From NCBI GenBank assembly GCA_015501585.1, contig JADNRY010000090.1, positions 155,687-219,686 of the forward strand: a stretch of 64,000 bases of DNA, read 5' to 3'. Positions 23,754 through 34,575 of the stretch are shown piece by piece. The translations under genes were made by a program, and so were the position numbers. The notes under the pieces were generated by a model. It was not told where the DNA came from, ran no database searches, and saw nothing but the letters and a program-made list of their open reading frames with translations. How positions within the stretch are numbered: position 1 is the first letter of the stretch; each line of letters opens with the position of its first letter. This DNA comes from Rhodocollybia butyracea (Eukaryota > Basidiomycota > Agaricomycetes > Agaricales > Omphalotaceae).

Positions 23754-24623
23754 GTGGTGGATGATGCCGGTATTACAGCCAACCAAGAGAAGATGAAGAA
23801 AGAAGTGCTGTGCTATGTTGATGGCTTTACTATGCACTTTTGGCAAACCCTTGACTCCTTTGCTGGTGATGTAAAAACCTGGGAAGACTTTAAGACAGAA
23901 GTCTTTTCAAACTATCCCAGCGCAGAGAAGCTTCCAGAAGCAATGACTAAAGATTTAAAGACGATTGTCACAAAGTATGCCAAGGAAGGAGTAACTAATA
24001 GTCAGCTCCTTGCACAATATCATCATGAATTTGCTACTACCGCCAAATCACTCTCTGATCATCATATCTTATCTCATGTACAAGTTGCCACATACTATGT
24101 TCAAGTGTTCCCAGATACATTCTGCACTTGTCTAAATACTCGCTTACAGATAGTTCACACCGCTAAAATAAAAGGAGATGCATATACTATTGCTGAGTTA
24201 TGGATGGCAATAGATTTCCTTATATCCGATGCTTCTACTTCAGTGGTTAGCAGTAATTTGAACATTGGGGATTTGCCCAAAGTTTCTAATGCTTTGGAAA
24301 AATCATCCTTGAAGAAGAAACTGAAGACTGAACCCGACGCGTACGATTCACTTGCCAAGAAAGTAGATTCTGTTCTGAATCTAATGGCAAAATCTCCATC
24401 CAGGTCCCCTACTGATTTGTCATCCCATACTTCAGACTCTCCTCAGAAATCAAAATCTCCCTGGTTCAAAAGATGTTTCTGGGATCATTGTAAGGAGACA
24501 GAACTTGAAGAATGTGAGAGTTTGATGGAATGGGTAGAAAAAAGTCAAGTTGAACAAGATGCTGGGGGTTTTGTCCAGTTGAAAGGTGGTGATCATCTTC
24601 CGAATACCTATCCGTACAATTGA
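23754..24623 (+). CDS. Gypsy gag, main open part
   Basis: This 289-codon frame is the capsid core of the gag of the 23.3-kb element; the true gag starts upstream in another frame before the poly-C slip. It begins at a GTG (VVDDAGITANQEK), carries the capsid helices, a Lys/Ser-rich linker (SSLKKKLKTEPDAYDSLAK) and the zinc-knuckle remnant, where the usual CxxCxxxHxxxxC spacing is not met. It would package element RNA if functional, but frame breaks and the lost knuckle make function unlikely. Confidence 0.7.
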   Translation: MVDDAGITANQEKMKKEVLCYVDGFTMHFWQTLDSFAGDVKTWEDFKTEVFSNYPSAEKLPEAMTKDLKTIVTKYAKEGVTNSQLLAQYHHEFATTAKSLSDHHILSHVQVATYYVQVFPDTFCTCLNTRLQIVHTAKIKGDAYTIAELWMAIDFLISDASTSVVSSNLNIGDLPKVSNALEKSSLKKKLKTEPDAYDSLAKKVDSVLNLMAKSPSRSPTDLSSHTSDSPQKSKSPWFKRCFWDHCKETELEECESLMEWVEKSQVEQDAGGFVQLKGGDHLPNTYPYN

Positions 24624-24686
24624 GGTCCTCTTAAGGCCTGGTTCAAGAGATATTATAAAGATCACCCTGAAGCAAAGACTTGGATT

Positions 24687-25253
24687 TTGGAATGCCCATC
24701 TTCATCTCCCTCTGGGTCTACTGACCTTGCTGGAGTGGATGTTAGCTCTCACTCACCTTACTCCTTGAAGGGATGTCAAAATGCCTCTATGTTTGCCAAG
24801 GCTGCTTCCTATATTTCAGAGTGCGACTCTGAGATTTCAGATTCTGATCTGGATCTTATACACCAGCTTGTATACAAGATGGAGACTAGGAAGTCCACTA
24901 AGGAAAAAGGTACAGAGGCGCCAAAAAATCCTCCTCCCCCTATTCCTAAATCTAATCCTGCACCTTCACCTTCACAATCAATTCCACCAATTCCTTCTGG
25001 TCCTGTGAAGCTGCCAAAACCAGCCATCGGAAAAATTCCTCCTAATTTTGTTCTGCTGCAGGAGCATTCCATTGGGAACCCAAAAGATGATTTGAGGAAT
25101 TATAAATTCCGCGCCCCTATTGAATCTGAAGAGGCAGTGGATTGTTTGATAAATGCTGGTCTCTCAGGCTTGGTTACAGTACACCAGGATGATCTTATGG
25201 CTTCAGCTCTGGAATATTGTCAGAAGGTTAAAGAAAGTGTGATGAGCCGCTGA
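24687..25253 (+). CDS. Gag-pol linker of the gypsy remnant
   Basis: A 188-codon open frame between the capsid part and the protease. It has an acidic stretch (SECDSEISDSDLDLIHQLV), a Lys-rich step (TRKSTKEKG) and a Pro-rich block (NPPPPIPKSNPAPSPSQS), then GKIPPNFVLLQEHSIG leading toward the protease. This order, acidic, basic, Pro-rich, then protease, is typical of mushroom gypsy polyproteins. It starts from a TTG, so it is part of a longer frame, not an independent gene. Confidence 0.6.
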   Translation: MECPSSSPSGSTDLAGVDVSSHSPYSLKGCQNASMFAKAASYISECDSEISDSDLDLIHQLVYKMETRKSTKEKGTEAPKNPPPPIPKSNPAPSPSQSIPPIPSGPVKLPKPAIGKIPPNFVLLQEHSIGNPKDDLRNYKFRAPIESEEAVDCLINAGLSGLVTVHQDDLMASALEYCQKVKESVMSR

Positions 25254-25569
25254 GTTGGAGTAGATGGGTCATTGTTAGAACCCAGCAATGAGGTGTTCAT
25301 GGTATTACCTGGGTGTCGGCATGCCAACTCTCCGGTTCCTGAAGAAGAACTCCCCCCTACTTCTATGCAGACTGCTTATTTGGAGGATCCCCGGTTCTAG
25401 AGAAGGAGATGGGTATTATGTTGCCAAAGAGACGCTGAGTATCTGGGCTCTTAAATTGATTATAGGAGATCGACCTGTCCACTGTGTTGTAGACAGTGGC
25501 TGTAGCATTGTTGCTATGTCCTACTCTGCATGCAATTCTCTTGGTTTAGCATTTGACCAGAAAATGTAA

Positions 25570-26580
25570 TTCCCCTCAAAGCATGAACAGTGTGACAAAC
25601 TTTATGCTGGGAGTTGCCAAAGATGTTCCTTTCCGTAAAACAAGATGAGCTTGGGTTAACCAGAGGCCATCAAGATGAAAGTTGGTTAAACCATGTTAAA
25701 CCAGTGAAATGATATTTGGAATGAGTTAATCTGGTTAAACTCAGTTTAACTGGGTTATAACGCCTTTAGGCGACAGTCTTATGTTCACATGAAAGAGCAC
25801 GACAAAGGCTACAGTGATCTTGGAGTCCTTGAGCCAAAACATCAATTACGCCTTGCGGCTTTTGTCACACCCAATATTGAGCTGAACTGGGTGTTTGAGA
25901 ACTTCTTTAAGATACTTTTGAACATTTTTATATACTCACAATATCTCCAAACAGAGGGCAGGACGTTGCACGAAAAGATTGAGAAAATGGTATTATTTCC
26001 CACGTTTCAGAGTCCTTGAGCCACGCCAAATGTGGTGCATCAAAGTATATGGCTGAATCGATTTTGCTTAACCAAAGCACAGGGGGCTCCCTTGCTCATT
26101 GGAAAGGATCTCAATATCAAGTATTAGTGAATATTCAAATTTTCAGCAACTTTATTGTTCCCCAAAGCCTCAGAATCATGTTCTGGATGAGAAATATATG
26201 TTTTTGTCAAAAAATATATCAAAGTTTTATCCACATCTCTGCAACGATGTGAGATATCACCTTATAAATTTTTGAGAAAATGTATTGTATATATACATTG
26301 GTTTTTAGATACTTAGTTTAGCCAGAAGAGTCCAATGGAAAACTTTTATGGTTAGTGTCTCAAGGACTCCAAGAACACTGTATGTGATTGTGTACTCATA
26401 CAGCTGATTCCATAAGCCCTTTTAAAAGGACCTCGACAACTGTCAGGCCTGCCATTACAAAGGTCAGCGATAGGGCTAAAACTAAGGCCGCCGGCTGCCC
26501 TAGGGCTCAGGCGGCATTCCGGCAGGGCTTGTGGATTAGATTACTACCATATAGGGAGATCAAAAAAATGATAAGAGCTA
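25570..26580. other. Non-coding DNA with GGTTAAAC palindromes
   Basis: 25645-25755 repeats GTTAAACCA and TGGTTTAAC-like motifs, the same kind found at 57520-57750, 58380-58420 and the right edge. 25770-26380 has short open frames without motifs. I see no gene. Confidence 0.4.
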
Positions 26581-26589
26581 GATAAGCGC

Positions 26590-27150
26590 CTAAAATCATG
26601 AAAAAATCATGAAAAAATGCTGAAAATGTTCTAGGTGGCATGCAGGGGGTGGGGCGCATGAGCGGGACCATGGGAAACCACTCGGGGGGGTGTTTTTGGC
26701 TAGCTAGGTGCCTAAAATCGTGAAAAAATCGTAAAAAATGCTGAATATATTCTGGGTGGCATGCGGGGGTTGCGGCGCATGAGTGGGAGCGTGGGAAACC
26801 ATGTGTAAATACTCCTGTAAATCGAAAAAATACCGCAAAAATTGCGAAAAAATGCCGAAAAAGTCCAAGGGTGTGGATACAGTATGGGGGCATCAGTGCA
26901 CCAGCAGGAGCATGGGAAACAATGTGTAAATGCACCTGCAAGCAAATCAAAAAATTACCGCATAAATACAGGGAAAATGCCGGAAAAATCGCGAAAAAAT
27001 GCTCAAAAAGTCCGGGGGTGTGGATACAGTATGTACGCATCGGTGCGCCACCAGGAGCGTGGGAAACCATGTGTAAATACTCCTATAAATCGAAAAAATA
27101 CCGCAAAAATATGGGGAAAAATGCCGGAAAAATCAGCAAAATTTTTGTAA
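26590..27150 (+). repeat. Four to five tandem units of about 120-145 bp
   Basis: Each unit runs: ..GTGCCTAAAATC or ACCGCAAAAAT, GAAAAAATGC(T/C)GA, then CGCAT or GCATC, GAGCGTGGGAAACCATGTG, then TAAATACTCCTGTAAATCG. Units are diverged by substitutions and length changes. Open frames on both strands (for example 27070-26507 minus and 26842-27150 plus) are by-products of the 3-divisible repeats and are not genes. Confidence 0.75.
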
Positions 27151-27618
27151 AAAGGCAGACACCATAGTGGCATCTAACGACGTCATATGGCACTCATGTG
27201 GCATCACTGGGTGGCTACTGGGTGGCTATATTTACCAAAAAAGCGCAAAAAAAAAAGCGAAATATGGCCTATAAAAAGATGAAACAGAGATATATGCTGC
27301 TCCTAAACTATAGACAATGTATACTATCCTTATGCGAACCCATTCCCAATGATTTGGCCTCATTACAGGTGCATATATGTACAATCCTCGAAAAAATGCT
27401 TGATAAATGCACCATTAATTCAGATATGGGAATTGGGATGAAAGATATGGATAACAATTGGTGGAAAGCTGTATCCTGGATCGATGATTCCACCTTTAAT
27501 GGCCCATCAATCCCTCCACAACTTCGAAAAATCTGAGATTGGGAGCAGCCTGGAGGCCCCATTTGTTGGACTTAGGGCCTGGGATTTGGGCAGTGACATG
27601 TCCCATTGTACCCCTACA
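26767..27618 (+). repeat. Left arm of an 850-bp inverted repeat
   Basis: This arm matches 30669-31518 in reverse complement along its length with few changes. Outer ends are GGGTTGCGGCGCATGAG here and its complement at 31502-31518; inner ends are CCCATTGTACCCCTACA and its complement at 30669-30685. The arm carries most of the 120-145-bp tandem units and one unit of a 93-bp repeat. The pair may be the ends of a fold-back element or two copies of one element in opposite directions. Confidence 0.85.
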
Positions 27619-27705
27619 GAAAAATCTGAGATTGGGAGCAGCCTGGAGGCCCCATTTGTTGGACTTAGGGCCTGGGATTTGGGCAGTGACATGGCCCATT
27701 ATGAT
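27526..27705 (+). repeat. 93-bp direct duplication
   Basis: GAAAAATCTGAGATTGGGAG starts at 27526 and again at 27619, and the copies agree nearly perfectly for about 80 bases. The right arm of the inverted repeat has only one copy, so the duplication arose in the left arm after the arms separated, or one copy was lost on the right. Confidence 0.9.
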
Positions 27706-27982
27706 ACTCACACTTTAAGAATCATGTCTTCGAATTATATGGAGTCTGTCCTGAGCAATTTACCCATCCCTACAATATCTTGGTAGGTGCTGTTATGACT
27801 TGATCAATAGTCTCATCCAAACCTTTACAGTACATCACTCAGCAGTAAAAATGATAAGAGAAATCAATGAGATTATAGAGCAAGCCTTTCTTTTGTTGAA
27901 ACTGCTAGGCAAAAAATATATACTCAAACAACTAGGCTCAAGTACAGTTAGTAACTAGTTTGTGATACAAAACTCACAGAAG

Positions 27983-28547
27983 TTATTATTTGGAGATAGC
28001 TCGACAAATAATAATAAGATTACCCTCGGAGATGGCTCAACAAGCAGTAATATGAATCAGAACTAATACTTGGAGATAACTCAACAAGTAGTAGTGAGTG
28101 TGATGTCTAATACTTGGAGATAGCTCAACAAGTAATAGGAAGTTGCAACTTGGAGATAGCTCAACAAGTGGCAATTAAAGAAGTATTCACTAGGAGATAG
28201 CTCAACAGGTGAATGTTATGTTGGAGTAAAGTTAAGAAGGCATTGAATAAGCTTAACATTCACGCTACTTTAAATAGGCTACCAGGAAGTTTAATTACTA
28301 ACCTAAACACAGAGAAATATACGGTAAAATAAAAGATAAAATGCAAAGTAAAACTAAGAAGCTCCGCACTGGTGTGCACTCCGGGGGAGAACTAACATCC
28401 GCACCACTGGATAAACCATCGGCGAGCAATACCGATTGCTCAGCTGACATCCGTATCTCCAACATGTTAGTGGATACAACTTGGAGTTAGCTCAACAAGA
28501 TGTATAAATGTGTATTGTAGCTTGGAGATAGCTCAACAAGATACAAT
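27983..28547 (+). repeat. Array of eight hairpins with a constant loop and changing, self-complementary stems
   Basis: Eight units share a 12-nt core GAGATAGCTCAA (with up to two changes), usually flanked by CTTG on the left and CAAG on the right. Outside this the arms differ from unit to unit but pair within each unit. Positions: 27983-28014 (TTATTATTTG/CAAATAATAA), 28019-28051 (ATTAC/GTAAT outer stem), 28062-28095 (ACTAATACTTG/CAAGTAGTAGT), 28107-28138 (CTAATACTTG/CAAGTAATAG), 28143-28174 (TTGCAACTTG/CAAGTGGCAA), 28185-28214 (ATTCAC/GTGAAT), 28474-28505 (ATACAACTTG/CAAGATGTAT), 28514-28547 (ATTGTAGCTTG/CAAGATACAAT). Most have one mismatch, generally about the fifth base from the loop. Between units six and seven lie two further inverted repeats, TGAATGTTA with its complement, and GAGCAAT/ATTGCTC at 28424-28441. 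I know no named element of this form. Confidence 0.85.
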
Positions 28548-28734
28548 GAGTTGGTCTGGTGACTCACACAAGTGATAACAGCAAACAAGTGGGGGTTTGG
28601 ATTTAAGAAAATAATATGTCTACCATACATTGGTAAATCTAGCCTCCTTATATACTGTTGAGTATGTATTATTTAGGAAATGCTGTGGAATGATATCATA
28701 ACTGTGGAGCTGGAATGATGTCATAACTGCGGAG

Positions 28735-29806
28735 CAGTAAGATGACATCATAGCAAGTACTTGTGGCCTAAAAGGCCTGACTTGTGACCCGTGGCTGACT
28801 CATGGGAAACGGGTCACTGACTCGCAAGTATTATCTGCAAGTACTTGTGGATCCGCACACTAATCAAGTAGTTACCACTATATTCACAAGTATTTACTTG
28901 CATACAGTGATTGTACAGTGTATAATGCTGTTAAAAACCTGTACTTTACTTGTTACACTAATTTCATACTATGGTATGAAGTAAAAATGTACTGACAGTT
29001 AGGCTTTGGATTGTAGACAGCTCACGGCAATTAGGTGTTACAACCTCAAACATGTGTGGCAGTACTTGATAAGTACTATAATAAATGTGATACTATTAAT
29101 TACTGTAAGTTTTGATCACCAACAACAAATATATGAGTTCATATTGGTTGCACAAGTCACACAAGTACTTGCAAGTCAACCAAAAATTGCAAATGTCTGA
29201 CTTGTGACCCGCGCCTGACCCGTGGGAAACGGATCCTGGGATCTGCGAGTCACATACTTACTGGTTTTCCCATGGATCTTACCTGCAAGTACTTGTGAAG
29301 ACTTGGACTCATGGACATCTCTAGAGTCCGGTTCCAAGGATACTTGGAACCGGCATGCAAGTACTTGTGGCCTAAAATGCTTGACTCGTGACTTGGATGG
29401 GAACCGTGGGAAACAAGTACTTGACTTGCAAGTATTTTTGCAAGTATACCTACAAGTACTTACAGGTATACTTACCTAAGCGCCGTGAGCTGTCTACAAT
29501 CTAAAGCCTCTGTGCCAGTTGATGACTTACACACTTATAATACGAGGAAACATTGTAAGTTCTAAGTATTGCACAGCTTTTACTACCAAAATATGTATTT
29601 TTTTGACCTAAGTATGTATAAGTACTAACTGTTGCATGAGTCACAAGTACTTGCAAGTACTCGTGAATTTTCAAAACCTTGACTTGTGACTTGTTAGTGA
29701 CTTGTGAGAAACAAGTATTTTGACTTGTGAGTCAGATACTTGCAAGTATTCCTGCGGTTCTTACTTGCGAGTACCTGTGTAAGAACTGGACTTGTGTCCA
29801 TCTTTA
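28735..29806 (-). mobile_element. Nested copies of the GATGGACACGAGTCC MITE family
   Basis: Right ends reading GGACTTGTGTCCATCTTTA (29788-29806) and a changed one with GGACTC..GGACATCTCTA (29306-29325) are visible. Internal marks are ACAAGTACTTG palindromes throughout and two copies of the AGCTGTCTACAATC(C/T)AAAG box (its complement near 29010 and direct near 29490). At least two copies overlap or are inserted into each other. I cannot fix the left ends. Confidence 0.55.
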
Positions 29807-29847
29807 ATGTGAATATGTATCTTGAGCTGAAGTTCAGACCTTGGCAT

Positions 29848-30147
29848 TAAGGATGGACACGAGTCCAGGTCCTAACAGGTGACCCGTGGATTCGACACGT
29901 GGGAATACCTGTCTGACCCGGATCCGCCGGATCCAGGTACCCGTTCCCACGGGTCCGGGTCAGTCACAGGTCATCCTTTGGTGACTTCTGGACCTTGTAA
30001 AGTACCATTTTAGTACCAATACCTGCAGATTGACCTGCATGACCTGGATCCGGCGGATCCAGGTCAGTCATGGGTCAGGATTATTTTCCGCCGGTACCCG
30101 CATGGCAGATCCGGGTTGTCCGAAACCCGGACTCGTGTCCATCTCTA
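29848..30147 (+). mobile_element. Complete 300-bp hAT-type MITE with 8-bp target duplication
   Basis: The element starts TAAGGATGGACACGAGTCC and ends GGACTCGTGTCCATCTCTA. It is flanked on both sides by CTTGGCAT (29840-29847 and 30148-30155), an exact 8-bp target duplication, which is the hallmark of hAT transposition. The inside is largely fold-back with GGATCCGCCGGATCC-type palindromes. It has no coding capacity and would need a transposase from elsewhere. Confidence 0.85.
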
Positions 30148-30155
30148 CTTGGCAT

Positions 30156-30668
30156 ACATATGTATGTACCAAGATCTGATGGTCTGGACACCCTATATCC
30201 AATTTGAAAACATGATTCCCAAGGTTTCAGCATGATCTGAGGGGTATACCATGCTCTATGCATGTTTCATTGCTCAAAAATCGCATTTTTGGGGGAGAAT
30301 ACATACATATCAATTACTACACTTGCTCTAGGTGTCATATAAAGGACACTAAGATATGTTTCAGGTGCATACCAGCTTGTACACCCCATATGTAAAGTAC
30401 CAAGGCTTCCACCCTTCTCAAAGCCTTAACATTCCATGTTTAGTCCCCAAAAAGGCAAATTTTAAGATCAATAGGTACATGTAAGAATACATAAAGAAGA
30501 GGTATGGGACTATATGGGTGTCCTGTATAGAGTGTATCTGATAAAGTTTAACAGCCTGAGGCCACCAAATGAAGCCTATAAGTCCCTCCCAAGGCCAAAA
30601 TCTTCGAAATTGTGTAGGTAGGACCAAAAATAAATGTTACAATCTTTGAGAGGTGAGTACCGGCATAT
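30156..30668. other. Non-coding DNA, no gene seen
   Basis: Sequence between the 300-bp MITE and the right inverted-repeat arm. The minus-strand open frame at 30627-30418 shows no motif. Nothing else is recognised. Confidence 0.4.
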
Positions 30669-31518
30669 GTAGGGGTACAATGGGACATGTCACTGCCCAA
30701 ATCCCAGGCCCTAAGTCCAACAAATGGGGCCTCCAGGCTGCTCCCAATCTCAGATTTTTCGAAGTTGTGGAGGGATTGATGGGCCATTAAAGGTGGAATC
30801 ATCGATCCAGGATACAGCTTTCCACCAATTGTTATCCATATCCTTCATCCCAATTCCCATATCTGAATTAATGGTGCATTTATGAAGCATTTTTTCGAGG
30901 ATTGTACATATATGCACCTGTAATGAGGCCAAATCATTGGGAATGGGTTCGCTTAAGGATAGTATACATTGTCTATAGTTTAGGAGCAGCATATATCTCT
31001 GTTTCATCTTTTTACAGGCCATATTTCGCTTTTTTTTTGCGCTTTTTTGGTAAATATAGCCACCCAGTAGCCACCCAGTGATGCCACATGAGTGCCATAT
31101 GACGTCGTTAGATGCCACTATGGTGTCTGCCTTTTTACAAAAATTTTGCTGATTTTTCCGGCATTTTTCCCCGTATTTTTGCGGTATTTTTTCGATTTAT
31201 AGGAGTATTTACACATGGTTTCCCACGCTCCTGGTGGCGCACCGATGCGTACATACTGTATCCACACCCCCGGACTTTTTGAGCATTTTTTCGCGATTTT
31301 TCCGGCATTTTCCCTGTATTTATGCGGTAATTTTTTGATTTGCTTGCAGGTGCATTTACACATTGTTTCCCATGCTCCTGCTGGTGCACTGATGCCCCCA
31401 TACTGTATCCACACCCTTGGACTTTTTCGGCATTTTTTCGCAATTTTTGCGGTATTTTTTCGATTTACAGGAGCATTTACACATGGTTTCCCACGCTCCC
31501 ACTCATGCGCCGCAACCC
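30669..31518 (-). repeat. Right arm of the 850-bp inverted repeat
   Basis: Reverse complement of 26767-27618. It has a single copy of the 93-bp unit. Immediately outside it (31519 on) the sequence is unrelated to the outside of the left arm, so the repeat ends sharply there. Confidence 0.85.
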
Positions 31519-31657
31519 AGTCACAATGCAACAAAAGTTAAGGCTGCGCCATAAGGCACGGCCAGCAGGAAATCAGGCAAGATGGGGAGGAGGTGTTACA
31601 CCCCCCCCCACTAGATATGATGGGATAGATCCCCAGTAAGACATATTACTGGGGAGA

Positions 31658-33843
31658 CTATCCATCAGATTCATCCATCTGGGGAGGCATATCTCCAGAT
31701 GATGAAGGAGGTCCTGATGAAGAATGAGCTGGAGCGGTGGCTCCAGCAGGGAGGTTAATTGTCATCAACAAAGTCGATGCAATAGATGAAGCCTGTGGCA
31801 TGGGCACAGGCAGCGGGTTGAACACTTGCAGTGCCATAGGCACCACCATTGGAGTAAGCTGGACATCTGTGATGGCTGGCGGGCAATTGTCTATTGTACC
31901 TGTAAGTGAACAATAGTGATCATCGATCCCAGCAGGAAGACAAAGATGAGGGGGGCATGCGCCCCCAGAGTACAGGAGCAGCTAATGCTGCTTCCACATT
32001 GCGCAGCATGAATGATTTCAGCCAGGTGGCTGCATACAACATGGAATCTTTGAGATCTGTAACAGAGATTCTTTGCTCAGCAAAGAATCATGCTACATCC
32101 TCAATGGTGCCATTGAGGTAGTTAGCAAACCATGTTTGCAGAGGAGGAGGTGAGGCAATGATAATCTGCCCCATAGCCACTAAGTGGCAATTGTAATGGT
32201 GGCAGAGGATAACCTTGGCCGCCAACAGCGAATATCTGGATGATACATCCAGAGGGGTTCCAGGAGGCGGCACAGGCCGCCTGGTATTAATCAACTGGCA
32301 TCCACAAATGGAACGCACACTTACTGCACAATCTTCACAGTAATGACGCCCAAAGGGTGCACTGTCAGTCCTTGACAAGATATGCTGCCCAGGCATCAGC
32401 TGTACCATTTCTGGATGGCAGTGAGAGTTCAGCTTGCGGTGCAGTGCCCGCAGGAGCCATTCAAATGGATGAAGGTCCGGCAGTAGTACTGTTGGACCAT
32501 CCAACAGGGGCAGGCTTCATATGGCCTTTCCCTTTTTTCTTCTTTTGGGCAGAGCTCTCTCCACCCAGAGTGCCAGCAGGCTTGTCCTGCTTAGCAGTAT
32601 GGGTGATAGATACAAAAACTGGTTCAAACCAGTTAACGAGCAGAGTTTGTTGTAACTCACTTATGTGAGTTAGGTCTCCTCGTCAGAGAGATTGGACTTC
32701 CTGGTCTAAGACCCGGTATATGCTCCAACGCTGTGAGGTGTTGTACCCATGTCTACTCACAGACATAGGTTCACGAAGTATCCTCAGATACCAGATGACT
32801 TCTCGGCTGTTAGCTGGGAATATAAGATTTTCTGCTCTAGCGAGGGTAGCCTTGCAAGCAGTGTGAATCCCATATGAAATGGGAAGTTGTCGATTGTCAT
32901 TGACTTTGATGAGGTTGGCATCTTTGCTGTAGTGAATCTAACCATTGGTGGCAAAGTATCCACCATCACTCCTTCGATGAGGGAGTTCTGGCAATACTGC
33001 CGGAGCATCCTCCTGAAACTCAGGAGGAATGGTAGAAGACAAAGCAGGGTTGGTACTAAGTACTGCTCCTGCATAAGAAGAAGACAGATCAGGTGCTCCT
33101 GTCGGTGCAGGATCAATGTCCATTTGACCTGCGCTGCTTTCAATGTTGAATGACACTGAATCATTGTTAGATGGGAATACGGTAGAAGCAGGAGCTTCTA
33201 TCTGTTGGTGTTTCCCAGACTGGCTTTCCTCCTTGTAATGAGGAGAGCCATGGCCATGTCTTGTGGACAAATGCTGGCGGTATCCCTCCAACTCATCAGA
33301 GTATCTGTCACACCTCTCTTGGAGGCTGCAAATTTCGCACACGCTGTGTCGTTGTAGTCGCACTGTAAATCAGTATACTGTCTTGTAAGAGATGATAAGT
33401 CATGGCTAGCAGTGCCAAGCTGGATAGCCAGCTGCACTGCTGATTTGTTTTCATTGTTTGACATGTTGTGTCAATGGTGTTGCCAGTAGTACTCCTCTTG
33501 AGGGTTACCAGCGGCAGTCCAACTAGGGTCTGCCATAACAAATGCTGCCGTCAAATGCTGGAGGAAGTTTTGGCAAGGAGGACATATCCCCATGGGCAAA
33601 ATTTTGTGAAGATGACACCCTATATTAGGGTGGAATGTCCACAATAGTTGGTGTCCAACATTGTTGGGTACCTGGTTGGAAGCCATCGATGATGACCCCT
33701 GACCTGCCATGTTACGGGCTTGTTGTAATCCCGCTGGTTCAGCAGGATATGTGTTCGCTGTGCTGAACACAAGTTGTGCTGGCGGGTTCATGCCGACAGT
33801 TTGTTGATTCAGCATCAACTGATTGCTCAGTTGACAGTTCAGT
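31658..33843 (-). pseudogene. Transposon-linked gene of unknown function, disrupted
   Basis: Open stretches on the minus strand follow in order: 33818-33471 (QLLWTFHPNIGCHLHKILPM, GICPPCQNFLQHL, NPQEEYYWQHH), 33464-33400 (MSNNENKSAVQLAIQLG), 33345-32938 (CSLQERCDRYSDELEGY, Ser/Ala/Pro-rich acidic region), about 32900-32700, 32504-32088 (LHPFEWLLRALHRKLN, GRHYCEDCAVSVRSICGC, YSLLAAKVILCHHYN) and 31849-31658. An in-frame TGA at 33468-33470 joins the first two. CPPC and CEDC..CGC suggest metal binding. I recall unnamed mushroom proteins of this look in transposon-rich DNA but no function. The upstream coding part seems to continue at 36869-37138, beyond the inserted 3-kb element. Confidence 0.55.
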
Positions 33844-34575
33844 CACCCACATATCTGGTCTTATTAGTCTACACTTTTGTTCCATTGACCTTACTAAAAA
33901 GATCCAAAAACCTAGGCAAAACCTGGGCAGCTAGGTCATGACCTTGGGATTTGGGTCATGACCTGGTACATCAAGATAAGGGAAGGGGTTGTCAGGGAAA
34001 GGCTCTGATATCCATCTATGTACTCCTAGCATGCTATATGCCAAGCTAGACAGTCTTCTCTTGCCTACAGCTCCCACTATTAATGATTTAACAGGCAAAA
34101 AAGCGAAATTTATGCCTAATTAGACACATATCACTTATTACCCACTCTCCCAGCACAGTATAAGCTACTCCTGAGTCGTCTAAATGTACCTATTATACCA
34201 GGCTACAATGTCCTAGAAGCCTGTGGCCCACCCTGCCCTGGATGCTCTGATACTTATCCTCTGATTTCGAAAAAATGATGGTTTTTGATGAGAAAGTTCA
34301 AAGATCAATAAAGACTGATCTCCCAGGGGCCATCTAAATATATCTGAGAATCAGAAAGGGTAGACAACATATCAGGGCATCAGGGGATGAAAAGGATCAC
34401 CCTTATCCATGCCAATCTGCATGTTATATCAAGCAATCTTTAGACTCAACACTTTTCATTGATTTCCTTTTATGGGCATACAGCTTTGGCTTCATCCACT
34501 ACAATCAAAGGTTATCCAAAAAAATTTTGCAATCCAGCCCCTTCCCACCACAGGATTGGCTTCATTTTAGGTGAG

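Larger units (their letters stand above)
23270..25569 (+). mobile_element. Ty3/gypsy retrotransposon remnant: PBS, gag and protease, no reverse transcriptase
   Basis: The primer-binding site TGGAGCCCACCGCGAGG is at 23284-23300. Gag coding follows from about 23397. Its frame slips in a run of eight C at 23666-23673, then runs open at 23754-24623 with capsid-like helices (TWEDFKTEVFSNYP, HILSHVQVATYYVQVFP). A degenerate zinc knuckle (RCFWDHCKETELEECESL) lies near 24465-24520. After a stop at 24621-24623 a Pro/Ser-rich stretch is open at 24687-25253, and an aspartic-protease motif VVDSGCSIVAMS lies at 25486-25521. After 25569 nothing of reverse transcriptase, RNase H or integrase is visible. The PBS matches a tRNA 3' end with U before CCA, as in many cysteine tRNAs (inference). 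Confidence 0.8.

Noticed and set aside
26507..27150. Long open frames on both strands over the tandem repeats
   Set aside because: They mirror each other and follow the repeat unit; the inverted arm shows the same pair. Repeats with units near multiples of three give such frames.
27983..28547. CRISPR-like array of spaced repeats
   Set aside because: Repeats are short hairpins with spacing that varies, the context is a fungal nucleus, and the variable parts are self-complementary arms, not spacers.
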